This document shows, in pieces, positions 36,023 through 45,439 of a DNA stretch of 64,000 nucleotides. The stretch is from Mesorhizobium sp. NZP2298 (lineage in GTDB: Bacteria; Pseudomonadota; Alphaproteobacteria; Rhizobiales; Rhizobiaceae). Below the pieces are notes generated by a model that was not told where the DNA came from, made no database searches, and saw only the letters and a program-made list of their open reading frames with translations. The DNA is taken from positions 1,810,001-1,874,000 of the forward strand of contig NZ_CP033365.1 of assembly GCF_013170825.1 (NCBI RefSeq), written 5' to 3'. A program made the position numbers and the translations under genes. How positions within the stretch are numbered: the stretch's first letter is position 1; each line of letters begins with the position of its first letter.

Positions 36023-36795
36023 GGTCCGGTCCTGTTCAATCTTGGTGCTGCCGCCACCAGCGCCTTGCCGATGGCCGATTGCGGTGCGTCGATGACGGCA
36101 CGCGCGTCGCCGCTCTCGGCAATCCGCCCGGCATCGAGAAGGATGACGCGGTGGGCGACCGCGCGGACAACACCGAGGTCATGGGAAATGAAGAGATAGG
36201 CGATCCGTTCCTGCCCTTGCAGGTCGAGCAACAGGTCGAGGATCTGGCCGCGCACCGAGACGTCGAGTGCCGACACGGCCTCGTCGAGTACGATCAGCGA
36301 TGGTTTCGTGGCGATGGCGCGGGCGATGGCCACACGCTGCCGCTGGCCCCCGGAGATCTCATGGATGGCGCGGGGCGCCAGATCGACCGCCAGCCCGACG
36401 CGCTCGAGCAAGGCAGCAATGCGGCGCGGGCGTTCAGTGCGAGAGGCGATGCCATGGATACGCAAGGGATCGTCGAGCACACGTGCCACCGTGGCGCGCG
36501 GGTTGAAGGCGGAGAGTGGATCCTGGAATACCATCTGAAGGCGAGCGCGGCGTGCTCTGAGCGCAGCGCCACGCAAGGCCAGGAAATCATCGCCTTCGAA
36601 TTCGATGCGGCCGGCGTCTGGCTCGATCAGGCGCAGCACCAGCCGCGCGATCGTCGACTTGCCGCTGCCGGAGGGGCCGGCCAATGCCAATGTTTCGCCG
36701 GGCTCGATATGAAAAGAGACATCGTCGGCCGCAATGACGGTCTTGCCACCGCGACGGTAGCGTTTGGTGAGGTTGGACACCGAGAGCAGGCTCAT
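36019..36795 (-). CDS. peptide-type ABC ATPase (DppF-like)
   Basis: This 258-residue ATPase has Walker A GPSGSGKST, signature ISGGQRQRV and Walker B LIVLDEAVSALD. It is the second ATPase of the minus-strand importer and starts in the stop of the preceding ATPase (ATGA overlap). The order binding protein, DppB-, DppC-, DppD-, DppF-like is complete. Confidence 0.9.
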   Translation of the reverse strand: MSLLSVSNLTKRYRRGGKTVIAADDVSFHIEPGETLALAGPSGSGKSTIARLVLRLIEPDAGRIEFEGDDFLALRGAALRARRARLQMVFQDPLSAFNPRATVARVLDDPLRIHGIASRTERPRRIAALLERVGLAVDLAPRAIHEISGGQRQRVAIARAIATKPSLIVLDEAVSALDVSVRGQILDLLLDLQGQERIAYLFISHDLGVVRAVAHRVILLDAGRIAESGDARAVIDAPQSAIGKALVAAAPRLNRTGP

Positions 36796-37589
36796 CCGTG
36801 GGGCCCGCTTCGGCTCAATAGTGGCTCAGCGTCGAGGCCGATATGGGCGTCGAGCAGTGCGCGCGTGTAGGCCTGAGTTGGGGCGCCGATAATCCGTTCC
36901 GTGGCGCCAAGCTCGATCAGCTGGCCGTGGCGGAAGACGGCGATGCGCTCCGCTAGTTCTGCCGCCAGCGCGATATCGTGGCTGATGAACAGCAGCGTCA
37001 TGCCGTCCTCGGCCACCAGCCTCCGGATCAAGCCGACGATCTCGGCCTGCACGATGGTGTCGAGCGCGCTGGTCGCCTCGTCGGCGATCAGCAGTTTCGG
37101 TCCGGCAGCGATCGCGGCGGCGATCGCCACGCGCTGCTTCTGGCCGCCGGAGAGCTGATGCGGAAAGGCATGCAGGGCCGAGTCCGGGTCGGGCAGCTGG
37201 ATGCGTTGGAGCAAGGTTCTTGCCTTCGCGTATGCCTGAGGCCAGGTAAGGCCGAGATGAGTGCGGGCGACTTCGGCGATCTGTTTGCCGACGGTCATCA
37301 CAGGATCGAGGCTGGCGGAAGGGTCCTGAAAGACGAAGCCGATGTCGCGGCCGCCGAGGGGAGATTGGCCATGGCCGGGCCATTCAATTCTCCCACCAGC
37401 CAATGATGAAGCCGGCAGCAGCCCCGCAATCGCCAGCGCCAGCGTGCTCTTGCCGGAGCCGCTTTCGCCGATGATGGCCAGGCGCTCGCCGGCCATAATA
37501 TCGAAGCTAACGTCCTTCAGTGCCGCCACCGCGCTGCCGTCGCGGCGGTAGGTCACCGTCAGGTCGTGGATCGAAGCGAGCGCGGTCAC
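36792..37589 (-). CDS. peptide-type ABC ATPase (DppD-like)
   Basis: This 265-residue ATPase has Walker A GESGSGKST, FVFQDPSASLDPVMT (Q loop), LSGGQKQRV and LLIADEATSALD. GTG 37589 overlaps the permease stop (GTGA), supporting that start. A longer frame that continues upstream on the same strand is an artefact of the GC-rich permease gene. Confidence 0.9.
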   Translation of the reverse strand: MTALASIHDLTVTYRRDGSAVAALKDVSFDIMAGERLAIIGESGSGKSTLALAIAGLLPASSLAGGRIEWPGHGQSPLGGRDIGFVFQDPSASLDPVMTVGKQIAEVARTHLGLTWPQAYAKARTLLQRIQLPDPDSALHAFPHQLSGGQKQRVAIAAAIAAGPKLLIADEATSALDTIVQAEIVGLIRRLVAEDGMTLLFISHDIALAAELAERIAVFRHGQLIELGATERIIGAPTQAYTRALLDAHIGLDAEPLLSRSGPHG

Positions 37590-38416
37590 GACAGGCCTCT
37601 TTTGACCGCCGTCGTCTCGACGATGCCTTCGCCGGCGAGATAGACGCCGAGCACTGTCAACACCAGCGCTATTCCCGGGACGATCGACAGGAAGGGAGCG
37701 GTGCGTAGCACGGCGCGGCCCTCCGCGATCATGCCACCCCAGGTGACCCGGTTGGGGTCGCCAAGGCCGAGGAAGGACAAGGCCGCCTCGGTGAGGATGG
37801 CGGCCGCGACGATCACCGAGGACATCGCCAGTACCGGCGGCAAGGCGTTGGGCAGCACCTCGCGAAAGGCGATCGCCACCGGATGCATGCCGATGGCGCG
37901 GGCGCTGGCGACATAATCGCGTTCGCGAATGGAGAGGACTTCGGCGCGGGCAATTCGAGCCGGTCCGGTCCAGGTGCCGAGCGCTATTGCCGCAACGACG
38001 ATGCTGAGCGATGGCCCGACGACGCTGACGAAGGCCAGCGCGAGCAGGAAGCCCGGCACGGTCTGGAAGGCGTCGGTGATGCGCATCAGCACCTCGTCGG
38101 CGAGGCCGCCGGCAAAGCCGGCCAGCGTGCCTATCACCGCGCCGATGGCGAGTGCCGCCGCCGCTGCGGCAAGGCCGACAGCCAGCGAGGTGCGGGCACC
38201 GTGGAAAAGCTCCGCCAGCACGTCGCGGCCGAGCCGGTCGGTGCCGAGCGGCAGCGGCCAGTCCTGGAAGGGTGGCAGCAGCGCCGGGCCGGCGATGGCT
38301 TGCGGGTCGCCAGGAAACAGCAACGGCGCGATGAGCGCCATCGCAATCAGTACGGCCAGAAGGATGGCGCCGGCGACGGCCTCGGGCGTGCGCAGAAGGC
38401 GGCGCAGCGGGCTCAT
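37586..38416 (-). CDS. peptide-type ABC permease (DppC-like)
   Basis: This 276-residue permease has an N-terminal helix (ILLAVLIAMALIAPLLF), LGTDRLGRDVLAELFHGARTSL (family entry motif), about six helices in all and the loop SARAIGMHPVAIAFREVLPNALP. ATG 38416 lies in the stop region of the DppB-like gene (ATGA). Confidence 0.9.
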   Translation of the reverse strand: MSPLRRLLRTPEAVAGAILLAVLIAMALIAPLLFPGDPQAIAGPALLPPFQDWPLPLGTDRLGRDVLAELFHGARTSLAVGLAAAAAALAIGAVIGTLAGFAGGLADEVLMRITDAFQTVPGFLLALAFVSVVGPSLSIVVAAIALGTWTGPARIARAEVLSIRERDYVASARAIGMHPVAIAFREVLPNALPPVLAMSSVIVAAAILTEAALSFLGLGDPNRVTWGGMIAEGRAVLRTAPFLSIVPGIALVLTVLGVYLAGEGIVETTAVKRGLS

Positions 38417-39399
38417 GCGCTGGCCTCGCCAGCACCGACGCGCGGGTCGAGGAAGGCATAGGCGATGTCGACGAGAAGGTTGATGATGATGACCAGGGCG
38501 GCGCTGGTGAGGATGATGCCAAGCAGCAGGGGCGTGTCGCGCGAAGCCACCGCTTCCTGCGCCAGCCGGCCGAGGCCGGGCACGGAAAAGACGCTCTCGA
38601 TGACGACGCTGCCACCGAGCATCTGCGCCGATTGCAGGCCAAGCATGGTGACCAGCGGCAAGAGCGCATTGCGGGCGACGTGAGCGAGCACGATGCGGCG
38701 ACGCGAAAGCCCCCTGGCGCGGGCGGCCAGCACGAAATCCTGGCGCCAGGCCTCGGCCATGCCGGCGCGCATCATGCGCAGGTAGAGCGCCAGATAGATG
38801 AAGCCAAGGGCGCAAACCGGCAGGACAAGATGGACGGCGATGTCGGCCGCACGGTCGAGGCCGGTCTTGTCCGAGGCGAGCGTCTCGATGCCGCCGATCG
38901 GCAGCCAGCGCAGGCCGACGGCAAAGATCACGATCAGCACCAGGCCGAGCCAGAAACCCGGCACGGCATAGAGCGCCAGCGAGCCGATCGAGAGGAAGCG
39001 GTCGCGGAAACTGCCGGGGCGGGCGCCGGCATAGATCCCGAGCGTCGAGCCGAGGCCGAAGGACAGCGCGGTGGCGCTGACCATCAACAGCAGCGTGTTG
39101 GGCAGGCGCTCGAGGATGACGTCGCGGATCGGCCTGGAGAAGGTCACCGACTGGCCGAGATCCAGGTGCAGCAGCGCCCAGAGGTAGTTGGCGAGCCGCG
39201 TCAGTTCCGACTGGTCGAGACCCCAGCGATGACGCAGCAATTCGATCATGCCGGCGTCGCCGCCGGTCGAGACGATATAAGCGTCGACCGCGTCGCCGGG
39301 TGCGGCCTCGAGCAATAGAAAGGTGCCGATGACGACGATCAGCAGTACGAAGATGCTGCCGAGGAGGCGGCGGCGGATGAGGGTGAGGGCGCGGGTCAT
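38413..39399 (-). CDS. peptide-type ABC permease (DppB-like)
   Basis: This 328-residue DppB-type permease has an N-terminal helix, then EAAPGDAVDAY (the PGD motif), about six helices and the EAA loop AARARGLSRRRIVLAHVARNALLP. It follows the binding-protein gene after 131 bases containing a hairpin. Confidence 0.9.
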   Translation of the reverse strand: MTRALTLIRRRLLGSIFVLLIVVIGTFLLLEAAPGDAVDAYIVSTGGDAGMIELLRHRWGLDQSELTRLANYLWALLHLDLGQSVTFSRPIRDVILERLPNTLLLMVSATALSFGLGSTLGIYAGARPGSFRDRFLSIGSLALYAVPGFWLGLVLIVIFAVGLRWLPIGGIETLASDKTGLDRAADIAVHLVLPVCALGFIYLALYLRMMRAGMAEAWRQDFVLAARARGLSRRRIVLAHVARNALLPLVTMLGLQSAQMLGGSVVIESVFSVPGLGRLAQEAVASRDTPLLLGIILTSAALVIIINLLVDIAYAFLDPRVGAGEASA

Positions 39400-39404
39400 G
39401 ATCG

Positions 39405-39435
39405 CCTTACCCTCCCCACAAGGGGGAGTGTAAGG
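39405..39435 (-). terminator. stem-loop after the binding-protein gene
   Basis: CCTTACCCTCCCC (39405-39417) pairs with GGGGGAGTGTAAGG (39422-39435) around an ACAA loop, with one mismatch. It lies between binding-protein and permease genes. It also belongs to a rhizobial intergenic repeat type (CTCCCC...GGGGAG with a GCGCGAAGG tail). Confidence 0.5.
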
Positions 39436-39530
39436 TTGGCGCTGTCCGGCAGGACAGAGGGGGGCGCGAAGGAACTCTCATTCTCGAACCTGAGCACCCG
39501 GATTTGCGATGCGCAAGCCTGCAGGGAGCG

Positions 39531-41141
39531 CTAGCCAGCCAGATATGTGTCCGCCCAGTTCGAGACAGCCCAGCGCGGATTGTTGGCGATGTTGCCCACT
39601 GTGTCGCGCGCGACGCTGATGAAACTCCATTCGGCGACGTTGATCAGCGGCAGGTCGGCCGCCACCTCCTTCTGGAACTCCTTGTAGAGGTCGGTGCGGG
39701 CCGTGGTGTCGAGCGTTTCCGAGGCCTTGGTGATCAGCGCGTCGAGCGCATCGCTCTTGTAGCCGCCCTGGTTGGAGAACGGCACGCCGTCGGGAATGCC
39801 GCTCTGCACCAGGATGGTGGTCGAGATCGCCGGGTCGCCGCGGAATACGGGCGGGCCGACGGCGAGGTCGAAGGCATGGTCGGTGTAGACGGCCTTGATG
39901 TGCGCGGCGGAGTCGTTGTTGACCAACTCCGCGTCGATGCCGATGGCGGCCAGCGCCTGGCGCAGATAGTCACCGAACTGCTTGGTCTCGTTGAAATAGG
40001 GCGCCGGCAAGAGTTTCAGCGTGAAGCGCTTGCCGTCCGGGCCTTTCTTGTAACCGGCTTCGTCGAGCAGCGCGTTGGCCTTGGCGACGTCGAAGGCATA
40101 GGTCGGCACATTGGCGGTGTAGAATTGCGGATCGTTCTTGGGCACCGGTCCGGTGGCTGTCGCGGCATAGCCGAGGAACACCGTCTTGACGACGAAATCC
40201 TTGTCGATGGCATGCGCGATCGCCTGGCGCACTTTCAGATCGGCCAGTTCCTTGCGGCGATGGTTGATCTCGACGACGAGCTGATAGGTCAGCCCTTCAT
40301 AGCCCTTGGAGATCACCTTCAGGCCCGGCACCTTGGAGATGCGGTCGAGGTCGGCCAGCGGCACGGCGGAGAAGGCGGCGAGTTGGATCTCCTCGGCTTC
40401 CAGAGCGTTCGCCGCCGAGGTGCGGTCGGGCAGAACCTGGTAGATGATCTCGTCGAGATAGGGCTCGTCCTTGGCCCAGTAATCGGTGTTCTTGATCAGC
40501 CGGTAATACTGGCCTGGCTTGTACTCGCCGAACTTGAATGGGCCGGTGCCGATGGGGGCGGTGTTGGCCGGGTTGTCCTCGATCTTGCCGACTTCGTAGA
40601 CGTGTTTCGGCACGACACTGCTCAGCGCCGGCAGCGCGTTGCGGATCAGCTGGAATGGCGTCGGCTTGGCGAATTTGAAGACGGCGGTGAAATCGTCTGG
40701 AGTGTCGACGGCCGCAAGGTCTTTGAACACGGTGCGGCCGAGATTCTGCAGCGGCTTCCAGATCTGCAGCGCGGAGAAGGCGACGTCGGCGGAGGTGAAC
40801 GGCTTGCCGTCATGCCATTTGACGCCTTCGCGCAGTTTGAACGTCACTGAGAGCCCATCGGCGGAACCTTCCCAACTCAGTGCCAGGCGTGGGGCGAGCC
40901 CGTCCTTGCCATCGAAGGAGGCTTCGGCCAGCGTTTCGACGATCTTGCTGGAGATGAAGAAGACACCGTTGGAGGCGACGATCGCCGGATTGAGGTTGCG
41001 CGGTTCGGAGTCCGCGGCCAATACCAGCCGTCCACCCTTCTTCGGCGTCTGCGTCCAGCCCAATGTCGGCATGGCCGTGGAAGCCAGAAGCATCGCCGAG
41101 CCGGCAAGCATCGTGCGTCTGGAAATCGTGGAACCTGGCAT
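39531..41141 (-). CDS. peptide-type ABC transporter substrate-binding protein
   Basis: This 536-residue family 5 binding protein has a twin-arginine-like signal (STISRRTMLAGSAMLLAS, residues 4-21) with cleavage near GWTQT. Family motifs are KLREGVKWHDGKPFTSADV and VRQAIAHAIDKDFV. ATG 41141 with GGAG upstream is chosen; the frame is open further up but non-coding in character. It is first gene of the operon and divergent from the M24 enzyme. The ligand is unknown. Confidence 0.9.
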   Translation of the reverse strand: MPGSTISRRTMLAGSAMLLASTAMPTLGWTQTPKKGGRLVLAADSEPRNLNPAIVASNGVFFISSKIVETLAEASFDGKDGLAPRLALSWEGSADGLSVTFKLREGVKWHDGKPFTSADVAFSALQIWKPLQNLGRTVFKDLAAVDTPDDFTAVFKFAKPTPFQLIRNALPALSSVVPKHVYEVGKIEDNPANTAPIGTGPFKFGEYKPGQYYRLIKNTDYWAKDEPYLDEIIYQVLPDRTSAANALEAEEIQLAAFSAVPLADLDRISKVPGLKVISKGYEGLTYQLVVEINHRRKELADLKVRQAIAHAIDKDFVVKTVFLGYAATATGPVPKNDPQFYTANVPTYAFDVAKANALLDEAGYKKGPDGKRFTLKLLPAPYFNETKQFGDYLRQALAAIGIDAELVNNDSAAHIKAVYTDHAFDLAVGPPVFRGDPAISTTILVQSGIPDGVPFSNQGGYKSDALDALITKASETLDTTARTDLYKEFQKEVAADLPLINVAEWSFISVARDTVGNIANNPRWAVSNWADTYLAG

Positions 41142-41331
41142 GATCGAACTCCGTCCTCTCCGCGACCCCTTCGGGCGCGACAACACCCCTCGGATGCCGG
41201 CATCGGCATCCTTGCGGCAGCGATTATGAGCCTTGCCGAGGGTTTCGCCAGAGACGGAATTGGCGCATCCTTGCTTGGCTTTGAAATTTTCGTTCGCTGG
41301 ACCAGTTTGAGAGAACGGGTTCAATCCAAGT

Positions 41332-41350
41332 AATCTGGTAGGACCAGATT
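41332..41350. promoter_or_regulatory. FadR/GntR-type operator, perfect palindrome
   Basis: AATCTGGT-AGG-ACCAGATT has perfect 8-base arms. It lies mid-way in the 367-base divergent gap between the binding-protein gene and the M24 gene. TGGT-N3-ACCA is the classic core of FadR-subfamily GntR sites. Confidence 0.6.
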
Positions 41351-41408
41351 TGGCGCATATACGACAGATGATGAGTTGGTGACTGTCCCGCAGCGCCGTT
41401 CGCGTATT

Positions 41409-41423
41409 TCTGGCTAGACCAGA
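41409..41423. promoter_or_regulatory. second FadR/GntR-type operator in the divergent gap
   Basis: TCTGGCTAGACCAGA has the same geometry as the site at 41332 with one imperfect base pair. A half-type CTGGACCAG also occurs at 41297-41305. The gap holds no gene. Confidence 0.45.
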
Positions 41424-41508
41424 GCGGGCAAAATGGTGCAGATTTGATCCACAGCCAAGGGATATGGGCGAAACAGCATCGATCCCAGGCAAATTCAGGG
41501 AGAGAGAC

Positions 41509-42699
41509 ATGAACATTGCGCCGGGCAAGAATGCCGTCAGCAATATCCCTTTTGACCAGGCGAGGGTCGACCGGCTGATGGAGGAGGCCGGCATCGATGT
41601 GCTGCTCGCAACTTCCAAGCACAACACACAATACCTGCTGGGCGGCTACAAGTTCATCTTCTTCGCCGCCATGGATGCGATCGGCCACAGCCGTTACCTG
41701 CCGATTGTCATCTATGAAAAGGGCGGGCCGGATCACGCCGCCTATATCGGCAACCGCATGGAGGGCGGCGAGCACCAGAACAACCCGTTCTGGACGCCGA
41801 CGCTGCATGCCGCCTGCTGGGGCACGCTGGATGCCGCCAATCTTGCCGTCGAACATCTGCAAAAGATCGGCAAGGCCGGTGCCCGCATCGGTATCGAGCC
41901 CGGCTTCCTGCCGTCGGATGCCTACACGCTGATCCGCAAGGCGCTGCCGGACGCGAAGTTGATCGACGCGACCGACATGCTGGAACGTATGCGCGCCATC
42001 AAGACCGACGCCGAACTGGAGAAGCTGCGCACCGCCTCCGAACTGATCACCGATTCCATGCTGGCGACCATTGCCTGGGCGCGCGAAGGCAGGACCAAGG
42101 TCGAGATGATCGAACAGCTGCGGCGCGAGGAAACCAATCGCGGCGCGCATTTCGAATATTGCCTGCTGACACTGGGCTCAAGCCATAACCGCGCCGCTTC
42201 GCCACAAGCTTGGAAGAAGGGCGAGGTGCTGTCGATCGATTCCGGCGGCAATTACCACGGCTATATTGGCGACCTCTGCCGGATGGGCATTCTGGGTGAA
42301 CCGGACGCCGAGCTGGAGGATCTGCTGGCCGAGGTCGAGGCGGTGCAGCAGGCGGCGTTCTCGAAGGTCAGAGCGGGCACGCTGGGCGGTGACATGATTT
42401 CGCATGCCGAAGGCGTGCTGAAGAAATCCAAGGTCGCGCCCTATACGGATTTCTTCGCCCATGGCATGGGCCTGATCACGCATGAGGCGCCATTCCTGAT
42501 GACCAACCATCCGGTGACTTATGAAGGCACCTACGCGGCCGAACCGCTGGAAAAGAACATGGTGCTGTCGGTCGAGACGACCATGCTTCACCCGACGCGC
42601 GGTTTCATCAAGCTGGAGGATACGCTTGCGGTGACCGACAGCGGTTATGTGATGTTCGGCGATCGCGGGCGCGGGTGGAACCGGGGTGGGACCGCCTAG
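41509..42699 (+). CDS. M24-family metallopeptidase-like enzyme
   Basis: This 396-residue creatinase/prolidase-fold protein has an N-terminal creatinase domain to about 165, then the pita-bread catalytic domain. Metal ligands are all present: Asp pair in SIDSGGNYHGYIGD, His in FAHGMGLITHE, Glu in SVETTM and Glu in KLEDTLAVT. The family includes Xaa-Pro peptidases, creatinase and ectoine hydrolase, so the bond cut could be an unusual amide. It is divergent from the peptide-type importer, which suggests it acts on the imported compound. ATG 41509 has GGGAG upstream. Confidence 0.87.
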   Translation: MNIAPGKNAVSNIPFDQARVDRLMEEAGIDVLLATSKHNTQYLLGGYKFIFFAAMDAIGHSRYLPIVIYEKGGPDHAAYIGNRMEGGEHQNNPFWTPTLHAACWGTLDAANLAVEHLQKIGKAGARIGIEPGFLPSDAYTLIRKALPDAKLIDATDMLERMRAIKTDAELEKLRTASELITDSMLATIAWAREGRTKVEMIEQLRREETNRGAHFEYCLLTLGSSHNRAASPQAWKKGEVLSIDSGGNYHGYIGDLCRMGILGEPDAELEDLLAEVEAVQQAAFSKVRAGTLGGDMISHAEGVLKKSKVAPYTDFFAHGMGLITHEAPFLMTNHPVTYEGTYAAEPLEKNMVLSVETTMLHPTRGFIKLEDTLAVTDSGYVMFGDRGRGWNRGGTA

Positions 42700-42714
42700 C
42701 CGGTATTGAAGGGT

Positions 42715-42880
42715 GCTGCCCCTCACCCGGATTGCCATCCGGATTGCGAAGGGCAATTCGGGGCAATCCGACCTCTCCCCGAGGGGAGAGGAGGGCCGGC
42801 GCGAACGCCAGTCTCTTCTCCCCTTGGGGAGAAGGTGGGCGCGAAGGGCCGGATGAGGGGCCTCCCCGCAAATGAGGGAC
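42715..42880. repeat. rhizobial intergenic mosaic repeat
   Basis: The segment contains two nested hairpins (CCTCTCCCCGAGGGGAGAGG at 42772-42791, CTTCTCCCCTTGGGGAGAAG at 42816-42835) and outer CCCCTCA/TGAGGGG arms. It shows the composition of the dispersed intergenic elements common in rhizobia. Related pieces lie at 39405-39475 and 63703-63815. Confidence 0.6.
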
Positions 42881-42890
42881 GGGAGGAAGA

Positions 42891-43316
42891 TTATTTCCCT
42901 GCCGGCACCAACCTGAAATCCGGCAGTTCCCTCAACGCCAGCTCAGGCCCGGCGGGCGAGTAGACAACAAACAGCTGCATCGGCCCGTCACCCGTATTCA
43001 GCGTCGAGTGAAAACGGCTCTCCGGCACATAGATGGTGCAGCCGGGGCCGACCTTCGCGATCACCGGATTGCCCTTCTCGTCCTCGACCATCTGTTCGCC
43101 ATGGCCGGAGATGACGAAGATGATTTCCTCGGCGCCCGGATGGTTGTGGCGGGTGTGGCCCTTGCCGGAAGGCAGGTCGACGACGCCGCCGGAAAAGCGG
43201 GTAGCACCATTCACTTCCGGAGCCACTGTCAGCGCCAGTCTGCCCCAGTCGAAGCCGAAGGCGCTGACGTCCTTCGGATAGACAAACACCTTGCTCTTGT
43301 CCGTCATCTCTCTCAT
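42891..43316 (-). CDS. cupin-domain protein
   Basis: This 141-residue single-domain cupin has motif 1 in [19 protein letters not shown] (His, His, Glu metal ligands) and motif 2 in [12 protein letters not shown]. It is probably a small metal-binding isomerase or dioxygenase, or a sensor subunit. The start at 43316 overlaps the upstream stop (ATGA); ATG 43307 is an alternative. It is third in the operon with the Tm-1-like and PEP-hydrolase-like genes. Confidence 0.85.
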   Translation of the reverse strand: MREMTDKSKVFVYPKDVSAFGFDWGRLALTVAPEVNGATRFSGGVVDLPSGKGHTRHNHPGAEEIIFVISGHGEQMVEDEKGNPVIAKVGPGCTIYVPESRFHSTLNTGDGPMQLFVVYSPAGPELALRELPDFRLVPAGK

Positions 43317-44179
43317 CCCTTCTTTTTCTTCGTGGTCGCTTTGTCGCCGCCCAGTGTGACAGCCTTGAAATCGGCCGTCTGTCTGGCGATCGCTGCTTCC
43401 GCCGGCAGCCGTTCCATCGAACTCGCGCCATAGAAGCCATGCAGGCCCTTGGCGCGAGACAGAATGTAGCGGGCGTCATCCGGCATCGAGATCGGGCCGC
43501 CATGGCAAAGCAGGATGACATCCTTGCGTACCGAACGTGCCGCCTCGGCGATGGCGTCGATCGCGACCACGCAGTCGTCGAGCGACTTGGCCGAGGTGGC
43601 GCCGATCGAGCCGCCCGTCGTCACGCCCATATGAGCAACGACGATGTCGGCGCCGGCCTTGGTCATGGCGCGGGCCTCGTCGGGATTGAAGACATAGGGC
43701 GTGGTCAAGAGGTCGAGCTTGTGCGCCTCGGCGATCATGTCGACCTCGAGCCCGAAGCCCATGCCGGTCTCCTCGAAACTCTGCCGCATGGTGCCGTCGA
43801 ACAGGCCGATGGTCGGAAAGTTCTGCACACCGGAAAAGCCCATCGTCTTCAGCTCGGCCAGAAGCAGTGGCATGATGACGAACGGATCGGTGCCGTTGAC
43901 GCCGGCGAGCACCGGCGTCTTCTTGACCACCGGCAGCACCTCATAGGCCATTTCCTTGACGATCTCGTTGGCATTGCCATAGGCGAGCAGGCCGGCGGCG
44001 GAGCCGCGGCCGGCCATGCGATAGCGGCCGGAATTGTAGATGATGATAAGATCGATGCCGCCGGCTTCCTCGGCCTTGGCCGACAGGCCGGTGCCGGCGC
44101 CGCCGCCGACGATCGGCACGCCCTTGTCGATCATTCCACGGAATTTCTTCAGTATGTCCTTGCGCGGTATGGCGGGCAT
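43313..44179 (-). CDS. PEP-hydrolase-family TIM-barrel protein
   Basis: This 288-residue protein matches the phosphoenolpyruvate-hydrolase-like TIM-barrel family: [60 protein letters not shown] and [11 protein letters not shown]. Its biochemical role is poorly defined; the name comes from the phosphoenolpyruvate mutase superfamily. It often accompanies or is fused to the Tm-1-like protein encoded just upstream, 11 bases away. Confidence 0.85.
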   Translation of the reverse strand: MPAIPRKDILKKFRGMIDKGVPIVGGGAGTGLSAKAEEAGGIDLIIIYNSGRYRMAGRGSAAGLLAYGNANEIVKEMAYEVLPVVKKTPVLAGVNGTDPFVIMPLLLAELKTMGFSGVQNFPTIGLFDGTMRQSFEETGMGFGLEVDMIAEAHKLDLLTTPYVFNPDEARAMTKAGADIVVAHMGVTTGGSIGATSAKSLDDCVVAIDAIAEAARSVRKDVILLCHGGPISMPDDARYILSRAKGLHGFYGASSMERLPAEAAIARQTADFKAVTLGGDKATTKKKKG

Positions 44180-44190
44180 TTTTTGGAACC

Positions 44191-45387
44191 TCAGTGTCTG
44201 GCTATTTCGATAAAAGCCGCGACCGCGGCCTTGGCGAATTCGGGGTCGTTGATGTGCAATGGCAAGCGCGTGACACGGCGCGTGGCGCTCGGTTCGATGG
44301 TGCGCTCGATGGCTTCGAACAGGGCGTTGTCGGCTTCCGGATCGAAAAAGGCGCCACCTTCGATGTCCAGGGCCGAGACGCCTTTTTCAGGAATGAGAAA
44401 ATGTACCGGCCCCTCGCAGAGGGCGAGCCTGGTGCCGATCCACTCGCCGATCGCGCGGCATTCGTCAGCGCTTGTGCGCATCAGCGTGACGTTGGGATTG
44501 TGCTCGTAGAAAAGCCGGCCGCGATAGCGTTCCGGTATGGTCGACGGCGCCCAGAAGTTGACCATGTCGAGCGCGCCGACCGAACCGATGTAGGGTAGCT
44601 TGCTGCGGGCAATCGCACCGAAGCGATCCTCCGTTGCCGGCAGCACGCCGCCGAACAGGAGGTCGCAAACCTCGGTCGTGGTGATGTCGATGACACCAGA
44701 CAGCAGGCCGCTGTCGGCCAGCTTCTCCATACTGCGGCCGCCGGTGCCGGTGGCGTGGAAGACCATGCAGTCATATCCGGAGCGGAGCTGGTCGGCGATC
44801 GCCGTCACGCAAGGCGTGGTGACGCCGAACATGGTGAGCCCGATCGAGGGCTTGCCGTCGGGCGCCGGGGCCGGGCTTGCCGCCATGCCCGCTATGGCCT
44901 GGGCGGCGTTGTGCAGCACGACGCGGGAAAGCCGATTCAGTCCCGCCATATCGGTCACCGATGGCATCATGATGATGTCGGAGACGTCGACATAAGGCGC
45001 CGTGTCACCCGAGGCGAGCGTCGAGACCATGATTTTCGGCAGGCCGAGCGGCAGCGCGCGCATGCCCGACGTGATGATCGAGGTGCCGCCGCCGCCGCCT
45101 ATGCCGATCACGGCGGCGATGTCGTTTCGCGATAGGACGAAGCGGGTGAAGGCGACGCCCATGGCGGCAACCGCGGCGCCACGGTCATCGACGCGGAGCA
45201 CGGCCGCGCTGCCTTCAGGATGATGACCGGCCACCTGCTTCGCGCTGATGTCAACGGGAACGGTTGAAGCGCGTGTTCCGACATCAACGCGAGAAACGGC
45301 AGCGCCCGTGGCGGCGATGGCGTCGGCCAGGAAGGCAAGTTCCTCGCCCTTGGTGTCGGCGGTGCCCACGACGTAGATGCGCTTCAT
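44191..45387 (-). CDS. Tm-1-like ATP-binding protein (UPF0261 family)
   Basis: This 398-residue UPF0261 protein is homologous to the N-terminal part of tomato Tm-1, an inhibitor of tobamovirus replication. Motifs are [20 protein letters not shown] at the N-terminus, [29 protein letters not shown] and [14 protein letters not shown]. The family binds ATP in structure studies, but its bacterial function is unknown. ATG 45387 (GGAA upstream) is chosen. It heads the operon with the PEP-hydrolase-like and cupin genes and is divergent from a TetR gene 51 bases away. Confidence 0.85.
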   Translation of the reverse strand: MKRIYVVGTADTKGEELAFLADAIAATGAAVSRVDVGTRASTVPVDISAKQVAGHHPEGSAAVLRVDDRGAAVAAMGVAFTRFVLSRNDIAAVIGIGGGGGTSIITSGMRALPLGLPKIMVSTLASGDTAPYVDVSDIIMMPSVTDMAGLNRLSRVVLHNAAQAIAGMAASPAPAPDGKPSIGLTMFGVTTPCVTAIADQLRSGYDCMVFHATGTGGRSMEKLADSGLLSGVIDITTTEVCDLLFGGVLPATEDRFGAIARSKLPYIGSVGALDMVNFWAPSTIPERYRGRLFYEHNPNVTLMRTSADECRAIGEWIGTRLALCEGPVHFLIPEKGVSALDIEGGAFFDPEADNALFEAIERTIEPSATRRVTRLPLHINDPEFAKAAVAAFIEIARH

Positions 45388-45426
45388 GGGCGGTTCCCAG
45401 GTCATTGCAAATTTTTGAGACGCGCG

Positions 45427-45439
45427 TATCATATTGATA
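45427..45439. promoter_or_regulatory. candidate TetR operator between Tm-1-like and TetR genes
   Basis: TATCATATTGATA has perfect 5-base arms (TATCA/TGATA). It is AT-rich in a GC-rich setting and touches the ATG of the TetR gene. It fits autoregulation plus control of the divergent operon. Confidence 0.4.

Noticed and set aside
37590..38669. N-terminal extension of the DppD-like ATPase to a 625-residue protein
   Set aside because: The extension is a shifted reading of the DppC-like permease gene. The GTG at 37589 overlapping the permease stop gives a normal-length ATPase.
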